A stretch of 62,441 nt of DNA, from assembly GCF_004118635.1 (NCBI RefSeq), contig NZ_SDGU01000002.1:1-62441 (forward strand). The letters are read 5' to 3'. The position numbers were made by a program, and so were the translations under genes. The notes beneath the pieces were generated by a model. The model searched no databases, was not told where the DNA came from, and worked only from the letters and a program-made list of their open reading frames with translations. Positions 55,420-62,441 of this stretch are shown here, in pieces (position 1 is the stretch's first letter; every line of letters starts with the position of its first letter). This DNA is from Chlorobaculum sp. 24CR. GTDB lineage: Bacteria; Bacteroidota; Chlorobiia; Chlorobiales; Chlorobiaceae.

Positions 55420-56270
55420 ATTTATTTAATGAATAAGTGCTTTTATAGAAAAAGATTAGCTGCCAAATAATCAAAAGCACAAATCACTTGAAAGCATTTA
55501 GACCAACCATTGGTCTGACCGATAATTTACTTCTTATTGTTCAATCATACAAGCCCAAGTGATCTCCCGATTGCCGGGAATGCGGATGCCGGGATCAACG
55601 AGCTTCAGCCGTTATCCAGATGGATGAATGGATGTCACGGTCATTACTCCGGCAAAAAACATTCGCAATCGCCGTCGCCGGGAAGGATTTCACTAAAGCC
55701 TTTATTTATTATGCCTTATCCATAAATCCTGTCCGGAAAGCTTTTGGGATGGGGCAATTATTTGAGGGTTATAATCGCCGAAGCAGTAGTAAGAGGTCGA
55801 GCGGCGGCAGCGATCCTTTTTTCCTGGTGAACCTGAGGGGAGCTTTGAGGCTCCGGCGGCGTCCGGAAATTCAGGAAAGCGCAAAAAAAAGATGTTGATC
55901 GGGCCATGAGGCTGTCTCAAAAAGAAGAGAGAGGAACGATTTTTTTAAGATGCCAACAACGTCGAGCGAAGAGTCCGGAAAAGCCACGTAAAAGCATTTC
56001 CGATCAGTCAAATATCGTGCCGCGCGAAAAAAACGGATTTTCTCCTGACCGTGGCCGGGGCGGAATGACTCATAGAGGAACAAACGATTATCCTCAAAAT
56101 AACGGTATCCCGGATAGTCTTTTGAGGCCACCTCGCGTGTGTCGCAGGGTTAGAGTGTGAAGAAAAGCGGGCACTCTTTTTGCAACAAGGCGTTGAAGCT
56201 CAGCGTTTCAGCCATTATGGCTCCCTCCCGCCACCATCGGTCTGAAATCCGGCCTTGCCAACCGGCTCGC
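55420..56270. other. 850-bp gap with no convincing gene
   Basis: Near the RRM gene there is AGACCAA-CCA-TTGGTCT (55500-55516), a perfect 7-bp hairpin or dyad about 80 bases upstream of the start. The remainder contains only short, compositionally poor open frames on both strands. A word GAGGCTGTCTCAAAA at 55908 resembles ends of some insertion sequences, so a decayed element is possible. No RNA gene is recognised. Confidence 0.5.
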
Positions 56271-57005
56271 TCAGTACCGGTCGAGCGTGAACTTTTCGCC
56301 GAGGTACATCTTGCGGGCCTCGGCGTTTTCGGCGATCTCTGCGGGTGTGCCCTGCATGAAGATGCTGCCGTCGAAGAGCAGGTAGGCGTGGTTGGTAATC
56401 GAGAGCGTTTCGTGGACGTTGTGGTCGGTGATGAGTACGCCGATGTTGCGCTGCACGAGGCCCTCGACGATCTGCTGGATGTCCTCCACGGCGATGGGAT
56501 CGACGCCCGCGAAGGGTTCGTCGAGCAGAATGAAACGCGGGTCGAGCGCCAGGGCGCGGGCGATCTCCGTGCGGCGGCGCTCGCCGCCCGACAGCGAATA
56601 GCCCATGCTTTTGCGGATGTGCGAGATGCTGAGGTCTTCGAGCATCTGGTCGGTCTTTTCCAGCCGCTCGGCTTTGGAGAGCGAGGTGAATTCGAGTACG
56701 CCGAGGATGTTCTCCTCGACGGTCAGCTTCCGGAACACCGACGCCTCCTGCGGCAGGTAGCCGATCCCTTTGCGCGCCCGCTTGTACATTGGCAGGTCGG
56801 TGATCTGTTCCTGGTCGAGCAGCACCTGGCCCGCGTCGGGTTTGACCAGCCCCACGATCATGTAAAACGTGGTGGTTTTGCCCGCGCCGTTCGGGCCGAG
56901 CAGGCCCACGATTTCGCCCTGCCTGACCTGGAGGGTCGAGCTTTTGACCACCTCGCGCTTGTTGTAAATCTTCTTCAGATTGGTACAGCTCAGTATCGAA
57001 CCCAT
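56271..57005 (-). CDS. lptB: LPS export ABC transporter ATPase, LptB
   Basis: The 244-residue ATPase has Walker A GPNGAGKTTT (about 36-45), the signature LSGGERRRTEIARAL (about 138-152) and Walker B FILLDEPFAGVDPIAV (about 159-174), with the GVLITDHNVHETL switch region. The DEPFAGVDP variant is typical of LptB, which powers lipopolysaccharide transport with LptF/G. I use the start at 57003-57005; a start 9 bases earlier is equally possible. No lptF, lptG or lptC gene is adjacent in the window. Confidence 0.93.
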   Translation of the reverse strand: MGSILSCTNLKKIYNKREVVKSSTLQVRQGEIVGLLGPNGAGKTTTFYMIVGLVKPDAGQVLLDQEQITDLPMYKRARKGIGYLPQEASVFRKLTVEENILGVLEFTSLSKAERLEKTDQMLEDLSISHIRKSMGYSLSGGERRRTEIARALALDPRFILLDEPFAGVDPIAVEDIQQIVEGLVQRNIGVLITDHNVHETLSITNHAYLLFDGSIFMQGTPAEIAENAEARKMYLGEKFTLDRY

Positions 57006-57173
57006 GGTATGCACATCAAGATTTTATTCGTCTGACCATCGTTGCCGAAGCCTTTTTCAGGGGCGCCCGGCTCGCCAAATATAACGATCATCTTGCTCAT
57101 TTTGATCTGGCGAACTATTCCGCGCTATCGCCGGGACATACCGGGCAAACGCAAAGAGCAGATGAGCCGTCCG

Positions 57174-57719
57174 TTAGTCAGACAGCACTTTTATTTTGCT
57201 GGCTTCGAGGTAACCGGTTTGGCCACTGGCCGTTTTGACCTTCCACCACGCTTCGCTCTTTTGGTTATAGGTGGAGAATTTTTCGTTGCTGTTGATTTTC
57301 GCGACAATTTTGCTGGATGATGACTTTGCGCTGTGAACGTATGCGAATCCATGAGGATCGTCGAGAACAGCGCTCAGATTGAACGCAACGAGCGTTGTCA
57401 GCAATTGGGGCCGGATGGTGAGCCGGTCATCGGCGATCCTCAGTGGCGGTATCAGTGGCCTGACGGTGTTATGTGACGGCTCATCCGGCTGGGTGGCTGG
57501 CGGCGTTGTCGTTCCGGCGCCCGGCTGTTGCGGCGTCGCTGCGGTGGTGTCTGGTGGCGGGTCAGCCTGTTGACCTGCCGGTGGGTCGGGGTTGACAGGC
57601 GGCAGGTCGGGCTTGTTGTTGAGCGTTACCAGAAGCGTGGCGACGGCGGTGATTACAGCGGCAATTCCGGTCAGAATACCGGGCAGTGATGTCAAAAAAT
57701 GTTTGTTGTCCTCTGCCAT
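57174..57719 (-). CDS. Membrane-anchored SH3-domain protein
   Basis: Starting at ATG 57717-57719 (MAEDNKHFLTSLPGILTG) gives 181 residues: one membrane helix (about 9-33), a Pro/Thr/Asp-rich linker (about 36-85), and a C-terminal bacterial SH3 fold (AYVHSAKSSSSKIVAKINSN to GYLEASKIKVL). Such proteins bind cell-wall or protein ligands in the periplasm. The specific role is unknown. The neighbours, lptB and a gamma-carbonic-anhydrase-like gene, give no clear link. Confidence 0.8.
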   Translation of the reverse strand: MAEDNKHFLTSLPGILTGIAAVITAVATLLVTLNNKPDLPPVNPDPPAGQQADPPPDTTAATPQQPGAGTTTPPATQPDEPSHNTVRPLIPPLRIADDRLTIRPQLLTTLVAFNLSAVLDDPHGFAYVHSAKSSSSKIVAKINSNEKFSTYNQKSEAWWKVKTASGQTGYLEASKIKVLSD

Positions 57720-57938
57720 GATAAGGTTATTTCTGATTGATTGACAGCCGGGTCGAGGGGTGGTAAAGATTTTCTCTTTCCCTGATATCACTCTTTTCCG
57801 GTTTTATCGAAAACTCAAAGCAGCGCGAGTCGCCATCGATTTGCCCATCATTTTTCACGCCTCGCTTTCAAGTCGGGCCAAAAAGCGGTAACGTCAAATT
57901 TGAATTTGCATCGTCGAAAATCTCAACTATCTGTCGTT

Positions 57939-58469
57939 ATGAAAAAGGTCATGGCATACCGGGGAGCGCACCCGGAGATTCACGAGTCCGTATTTCTGGC
58001 TGAAGGTTCTTACGTCATTGGCGACGTCAAGATTGGCGCGCATTCGAGCGTCTGGTTCAACGCCGTGGTCAGGGGCGATGTGTGCCCGATTACCATCGGC
58101 GAAAAAACCAGCGTACAGGACAACGCGACGCTGCACGTGACGCACGACACCGGCCCGCTCGTGATCGGCAGCAACGTCACCATCGGTCACGCCGCCACGC
58201 TGCACGCCTGCACGGTCGAAGATAACGTGCTCATCGGCATGAGCGCCACGCTGCTCGACCACTGCGTCGTTGAACCCTGGTCGATTGTGGCCGCCGGATC
58301 GCTGGTGAAGCAGGGCTTCCGCGTGCCGACGGGAATGCTTGTCGCCGGAGTTCCGGCCAAGGTGATTCGCCCGATTACCGAAGAGGAGCGCCGGAACATC
58401 GCCGAGTCGCCGGAAAACTACGTGCGCTACGTGCAGCATTACCGCGAAGAGGGCTACGAGGGAAGGTAA
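57939..58469 (+). CDS. Gamma-carbonic-anhydrase-like hexapeptide-repeat protein
   Basis: Starting at ATG 57939 (MKKVMAYRGAHPEIHESVF) gives 176 residues that form a left-handed beta helix (YVIGDVKIGAHSSVWFNAVVRGDV, then SNVTIGHAATLHACTVEDNVLIGMSATLLD). The metal-ligand His residues appear in TLHVTHD, TIGHAATLH. This is the YrdA/PaaY-like gamma-CA group, in which carbonic anhydrase activity is often absent or redox-controlled. The HD-type catalytic Glu is not clear to me. It is divergent from the SH3 gene. Confidence 0.88.
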   Translation: MKKVMAYRGAHPEIHESVFLAEGSYVIGDVKIGAHSSVWFNAVVRGDVCPITIGEKTSVQDNATLHVTHDTGPLVIGSNVTIGHAATLHACTVEDNVLIGMSATLLDHCVVEPWSIVAAGSLVKQGFRVPTGMLVAGVPAKVIRPITEEERRNIAESPENYVRYVQHYREEGYEGR

Positions 58470-58612
58470 CATCTGTACTTATGCGACCGATCAGTCGGAT
58501 CGCGCGGGTTGGCGCTGCTTTTGAGTGCCCCTGGTAAAGCCCGTTACGTTTTTCTGCAATCATTTCGCTACATTACAAATCATTTTTCAATCGAACTTTC
58601 ACCAGCTTTCTC

Positions 58613-59812
58613 ATGGCGCAAAAAGAGGTAATCATCATCGGCGGCGGCATCAGCGGACTCAGCATGGCATTCTACTGTTCGCAGGCCGGCATGAAAACCA
58701 CGCTGATCGAAAAGGAGACGGCCGTCGGCGGTTCGTTCTCCTCTCCGCAGTTTTCGAACAACGGCAACAAATTCTGGCTGGAGATGGGCGCGCACACCTG
58801 CTACAGCTCCTACCAGAACCTGCTTGGCATCGTCGAGGCTTGCGGGATCATGGATACGCTCATTCCCCGCGCCAAAGTTCCCTTCACGCTGCTCAAGAAC
58901 GGCAAGGTGTCGTCGATCATGTCCGGCCTCAATATTTTCGAACTGCTCCGTCACGTTCCGAGTATCTTTTCCCTCAAGAAGGAGAATATGTCGGTGCGCT
59001 CGTACTACTCGAAAATCGTTGGCGAGAACAACTACCGCAACACGGTGAGCCACTTCTTCAATGCGGTGCCGTCGCAGCCGACCGACGATTTCCCCGCCGA
59101 CATGATGTTCAAGAGCCGCGAGAAGCGCAAGGATGTGCTCAAGAACTACACCTTCAAGACAGGCTTGCAGGGCGTTGCCCGCGCCATTGCCGACCAGAAG
59201 GGGATCGAGGTTCGCGCCGGTTCGCCCGCGCAGTCGGTGGCGCACTCCGGCGGCAGGTATGTCGTCAAAACCGCCGATGGCCAGGAGTTTTCCGGTGACG
59301 CGCTCGTCATCGCGCTTCCTTCGGCTCCGGCGGCGCGACTGGTGCACGACATCAATCCGGGGCTTGCCGACCACTTCACCAAACTCCGGTATGCCGATGT
59401 CGATTCGGTTGGCGTGGTGGTGAAGAAGAGCGACGTGTCGCTCAAGCCGGTGGCGGCGATCATTTCGCCGAACGACAACTTTTTCTCGATGGTGTCGCGC
59501 GACACCGTGCCGGACGAGCATTTCCGCGGTTTCGCCTTCCACTTCCGCCCCGGCCTCGACGAGAGCGCCAAAGTGAAGCGCATCACCGAAGTGCTCGGCA
59601 TCACCCGCTCGAAGATTCAGCACGCGGTCAACAAAAAGAATGTGGTGCCGTCGTTGCGCCTCGGCCACAAGGAGTGGGCCGACAAGACCGATCAACTCCT
59701 CGGCAACGTGCGCAACCTCTACATGACCGGCAACTACTACGGCGGCATGGCCATCGAGGATTGCGTCAGCCGCTCCCGCGAAGAGTTCGACCGCATGAAG
59801 ATTTCGCGCTGA
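58613..59812 (+). CDS. FAD-dependent oxidoreductase, protoporphyrinogen-oxidase/amine-oxidase-like
   Basis: The 399-residue protein starts with the dinucleotide-binding motif GGGISGLSMAFY (about 10-21), then EKETAVGGSF, and ends with YMTGNYYGGMAIEDCVSRS, the second FAD-contact motif of the flavin amine oxidase superfamily. The C-terminal pattern resembles HemG/HemY-type protoporphyrinogen oxidases, which would fit the heavy tetrapyrrole load, but phytoene desaturase-like activity cannot be excluded. The mscS gene starts immediately after its stop (TGAATG), so they are co-transcribed. Confidence 0.78.
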   Translation: MAQKEVIIIGGGISGLSMAFYCSQAGMKTTLIEKETAVGGSFSSPQFSNNGNKFWLEMGAHTCYSSYQNLLGIVEACGIMDTLIPRAKVPFTLLKNGKVSSIMSGLNIFELLRHVPSIFSLKKENMSVRSYYSKIVGENNYRNTVSHFFNAVPSQPTDDFPADMMFKSREKRKDVLKNYTFKTGLQGVARAIADQKGIEVRAGSPAQSVAHSGGRYVVKTADGQEFSGDALVIALPSAPAARLVHDINPGLADHFTKLRYADVDSVGVVVKKSDVSLKPVAAIISPNDNFFSMVSRDTVPDEHFRGFAFHFRPGLDESAKVKRITEVLGITRSKIQHAVNKKNVVPSLRLGHKEWADKTDQLLGNVRNLYMTGNYYGGMAIEDCVSRSREEFDRMKISR

Positions 59813-60925
59813 ATGAATGCGACAGCAACGATTGCCGGTACACTTGAGTCACTCTTCGGAGTCTGGCTCGGCCCGATTCTGTTTGCTTTCTTTGCTGTCG
59901 TTCTCTCTCTCGGAGCCAACACCCTCTTTAAAAGAAGCATAGCGTTTTTCCGCAAGCAGGGAGTCGCCGACGCGCTTCCGTTCGAGCGTCTCTACTGGCC
60001 GTTCAGGCTGATTGTCGTGCTTGCCGGTCTGGCCGTGTTTCTCGATTACGCCCAGTTGCCCGACGCCGCTGTGCGGCTGCTGAAGCATCTGTTCCTGATC
60101 CTCTCGATTGTCACCGCAGCGTGGTTCATCATGCGGACGCTCGCCGTGCTCGAACAGTTCGTTCTGACGCATTACCGGTCGCGGAGCAAGCAGAGCGAAA
60201 TTGCTGCCAAAAAGGTGGCCACCAACATCAATCTGGCCCGCAAGATCGTCAACGCGCTCATCATCGTGCTGGCCGTGTCGGGCGTGCTGATGACCTTCGA
60301 CACGGTTCGGCAGGTCGGCCTGAGCATCCTCGCCTCCGCCGGTATTGCGGGCGTCATCCTCGGTTTCGCCGCGCAGAAAAGCCTCGGCACCCTCGTCGCG
60401 GGCATCCAGATCGCCATCGCCCAGCCCATCAGTATCGACGATGTGGTGATTGTCGAGGGCGAGTGGGGGCGCATCGAAGAGATTACGCTGACCTACGTCG
60501 TGGTGCTGATCTGGGACCAGCGCCGGATGATCGTGCCCATCACCTGGTTTCTCGACAAGCCGTTCCAGAACTGGACGCGCAGCTCCACCGAGCTGCTCGG
60601 CACGGTGTTCCTCTATGTTGACTACGCCATTCCGGTCGAAACGCTCCGCCAGAAGCTCGAAGCCATCGTCGCCTCCACGCCCCTCTGGGACAAGCGCGTC
60701 GTGCGGCTCCAGGTCACCAAAGCCACCGACAAAACCGTCGAACTCCGCGCCCTCATGAGCGCGGCTAACTCCTCCGACCTTTGGGAGCTTCGCTGCCTGG
60801 TGCGTGAGCGCCTCATCGACTTCATCCGCATCAACTACCCCGGCGGCCTGCCCAAAGTGCGCATGGAGTTCGAAGGCGGAGCCCCCAGCGTCGCCGCCGC
60901 CGCTTCTTCTGCCGTTGAGGAGTAG
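59813..60925 (+). CDS. MscS-family mechanosensitive ion channel
   Basis: The 370-residue membrane protein has several transmembrane helices (about 15-35, 65-85, 90-115, 145-170), the Gly/Ala-rich pore helix ASAGIAGVILGFAAQKSLGTLVAGI (about 171-195) and the beta domain with DDVVIVEGEWGRIEEITLTYV. These are MscS hallmarks; it opens under membrane tension to relieve hypo-osmotic stress. The C-terminus is Ala-rich. Confidence 0.92.
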   Translation: MNATATIAGTLESLFGVWLGPILFAFFAVVLSLGANTLFKRSIAFFRKQGVADALPFERLYWPFRLIVVLAGLAVFLDYAQLPDAAVRLLKHLFLILSIVTAAWFIMRTLAVLEQFVLTHYRSRSKQSEIAAKKVATNINLARKIVNALIIVLAVSGVLMTFDTVRQVGLSILASAGIAGVILGFAAQKSLGTLVAGIQIAIAQPISIDDVVIVEGEWGRIEEITLTYVVVLIWDQRRMIVPITWFLDKPFQNWTRSSTELLGTVFLYVDYAIPVETLRQKLEAIVASTPLWDKRVVRLQVTKATDKTVELRALMSAANSSDLWELRCLVRERLIDFIRINYPGGLPKVRMEFEGGAPSVAAAASSAVEE

Positions 60926-61032
60926 GGTTGGGGAATGACTGAGAATATTTGATTCTGATAGGTCGAGGCGAGGTGGCTTTCTGTTTTTTGCTGCTCAACA
61001 GAGCATCGGTTCTAAAAAATACCCCTACAATC

Positions 61033-62385
61033 ATGAAGAAAAAACGCTTGTTTCTTTCGTCACTCAGCGCTGTTCTGCTTGGCGTGTTTTTTTGTTTTAA
61101 TGCAGGCTGTGCTCAAGACAGCGCAAAAAGTTTGTCGGACATACAGCATAAGGCTGAACAGGGTAATCCTGTGTTCCAATACAATCGCGGGGTGATGTAT
61201 GCTTTGGGCAAGGGTGTAAAACAGAGCTACCCTGAAGCCGTCAAATGGTTTCGCCTTGCTGCCAGGCAGGGATATGCACCCGCGCAATACGATCTCGGCG
61301 TATCCTATGCCAAAGGGTTTGGTATTGAACGCAATGAGGCCGAAGCCGTCAAATGGTTTCGCCTTGCTGCTGAGCAAGGATATGCACCAGCGCAAGATGC
61401 TCTCGGTGTATCCTATACCAAAGGGCGGGGGGTAGAGCAAAATGATGCCGAAGCGGTGAAATGGTGGCAGCTTGCTGCCGGGCAGGGGTATTCGGCTGCG
61501 CAATACAATCTGGGATTGATGTATGCCTCTGGCAAAGGTGTGGAACAGGATTATGTCAAAGCGGTCAAGTGGTGGCGGTTGGCTGCCGAGCAAGGTGATG
61601 CAGAAGCTCAATTCAATGTTGGAACGGCTTATTTAAACGGCCAGAGTGTCGAAAAAAGTGATGCCACTGCGTTACAATGGTGGCGTTTGTCTGCACAGAA
61701 ACGGTACCCACCAGCTCAATATTATATCGGAACCATGTATGCGAGTGGACGGGGCGTTGCGCGAAGCGAGACCGAAGCGGCACAGTGGTTTCAACTTTCG
61801 GCGGAACAAGGCTATGCATTGGCGCAATCCGCTCTTGGAGAAATGTATGCTAAAGGTCAAGGTGTTACGCAGGATGTTTCAGAGTCGAAAAAATGGTTTC
61901 AATTAGCCGCGCAACAAGGCTTTGTTCAGGCCCAGTGTTTACTTGGGTCAATGTTATACACGCAGGGCAATGGTCAATATGCCGAAGCATTAAGGCTGTT
62001 TCGACTTGCTGCTGAGCAGGGGAGCGCATTTGCTCAGTACAGTGTAGGTGTTATGTATAATAAAGGTCGGGGAGTCAAGCAAAGCAGTGCTGAAGCGGTC
62101 AAGTGGTGGCGACTTGCGGCCGGACAGAGAGACGTGAAGTCTTTTCAGGGGCAAATCGAATGCTGGGATGGTGAATCTCAGCTAAAGCTTGACAGATTTG
62201 GTTTTGCAGAGGCGCAATATAACCTCGGAGTGATGTATGCAAATGGTGACGGTATAGAACAGAATGAAGTAGAGGCGCTGAAATGGTGGCAGCTCGCGGC
62301 AGAGTACGGGCACAAGCTTGCCCAGTTCAATGTTGCTATGTCTTTAGGCCACCTCGAAAAAGAGGGATTTGAAATATTCTTCTGA
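61033..62385 (+). CDS. Sel1-repeat lipoprotein
   Basis: Starting at ATG 61033 (MKKKRLFLSSLSAVLLGVF) gives 450 residues. A signal peptide ends in the lipobox-like FNAGC (Cys near residue 24), so the mature protein is probably lipid-anchored. About ten Sel1 repeats of 36 residues follow, each with the AxxxYxLGxxYxxGxGV and EAVKWxxLAAxQG pattern. One spacer near residues 358-390 breaks the phase. Sel1 repeats form helical scaffolds for protein-protein contacts. The genome neighbours give no partner. Confidence 0.9.
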   Translation: MKKKRLFLSSLSAVLLGVFFCFNAGCAQDSAKSLSDIQHKAEQGNPVFQYNRGVMYALGKGVKQSYPEAVKWFRLAARQGYAPAQYDLGVSYAKGFGIERNEAEAVKWFRLAAEQGYAPAQDALGVSYTKGRGVEQNDAEAVKWWQLAAGQGYSAAQYNLGLMYASGKGVEQDYVKAVKWWRLAAEQGDAEAQFNVGTAYLNGQSVEKSDATALQWWRLSAQKRYPPAQYYIGTMYASGRGVARSETEAAQWFQLSAEQGYALAQSALGEMYAKGQGVTQDVSESKKWFQLAAQQGFVQAQCLLGSMLYTQGNGQYAEALRLFRLAAEQGSAFAQYSVGVMYNKGRGVKQSSAEAVKWWRLAAGQRDVKSFQGQIECWDGESQLKLDRFGFAEAQYNLGVMYANGDGIEQNEVEALKWWQLAAEYGHKLAQFNVAMSLGHLEKEGFEIFF

Positions 62386-62441
62386 CCAGCGACATCGAAA
62401 CAAGGCAATATTGCCCGCAAAAGCAGTGGTTCATTGATATT

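Noticed and set aside
55620-55898. 92-codon ORF between the RRM gene and lptB
   Set aside because: No ribosome binding site, no family pattern, and base use unlike coding genes; overlapping short frames exist on both strands.
55905-55925. Insertion sequence end (GAGGCTGTCTCAAAA)
   Set aside because: Only one end-like word is visible, with no transposase frame or second inverted end, so I mention it only as possible decay.
1-62441. CRISPR arrays, tRNA and rRNA genes
   Set aside because: I saw no regularly spaced identical repeats and no cloverleaf or rRNA-like segments when reading through, though a short tRNA could be missed without a scan.

Overview
The window comes from a green sulfur bacterium (Chlorobi, most like Chlorobaculum). 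The basis is csmC and csmA, which encode chlorosome envelope proteins, a bchE-bchM-bchH/bchS bacteriochlorophyll cluster with two Mg-chelatase large-subunit paralogues, and GC-rich housekeeping genes with high third-position GC. The gene order (bchE, bchM, bchH, small gene, bchS, then csmC/csmA, then recA) agrees with what I remember of Chlorobaculum tepidum. I could not run a search.

Layout. 1-853 is the start of an AT-rich minus-strand gene cut by the window edge. 1018-12153 is the minus-strand bacteriochlorophyll block: bchS, a small membrane protein, bchH, bchM, bchE. 12560-16094 holds an FkbM-type methyltransferase and a TonB-dependent receptor. 16393-18839 is a divergent pair, a serine-palmitoyltransferase-like enzyme and an extended SDR. 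18960-21382 is holA, ssb, pyrK. 21706-27565 is a plus-strand cluster: ArsA/Get3-like ATPase, csmC, csmA, a 738-residue protein with repeated RKK(I/L)xIK motifs, and a second ArsA/Get3-like ATPase. 27644-36292 is core metabolism and information processing: folK, folB, nadC, acpS, tig, an M16 peptidase, an SDR, recA and dus.

From asd (36314-37330) onward the chromosome alternates between core genes (comEA, alr, rpsU, aroA) and accessory patches. The first patch (37330-39680) holds a 110-bp second copy of the asd 3' end, a DUF4160/DUF2442 pair with an amber stop in the first gene, a MITE-like inverted repeat, an orphan antitoxin whose toxin is reduced to about three codons, a stand-alone class III nucleotide-cyclase-like gene and a DUF2442 remnant. 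The second (46500-52230) holds another DUF2442 gene, a complete antitoxin/RelE-ParE toxin pair closely related to the orphan, and a strikingly AT-rich Gabija-type defence pair (OLD-family ATPase-TOPRIM nuclease plus UvrD-like helicase). That pair is followed by a long imperfect inverted repeat that looks like an integron attC site, and a matching 7-mer lies at the left edge.

The window closes with core and envelope genes: alpha/beta hydrolase, YtxH protein, HD phosphohydrolase, RRM protein, lptB, SH3 protein, gamma-carbonic-anhydrase-like protein, FAD oxidoreductase, MscS channel and a Sel1-repeat lipoprotein.

The best candidates for undescribed biology are three. First, the ArsA-csmC-csmA-repeat protein-ArsA cluster may be a targeting or assembly system for hydrophobic chlorosome envelope proteins. 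Second, a cystathionine-beta-synthase-like protein with CBS domains (42529-43899) has lost its PLP lysine and phosphate loop and looks like a regulatory pseudoenzyme. Third, a Gabija system appears to be packaged as one very large integron-type cassette.
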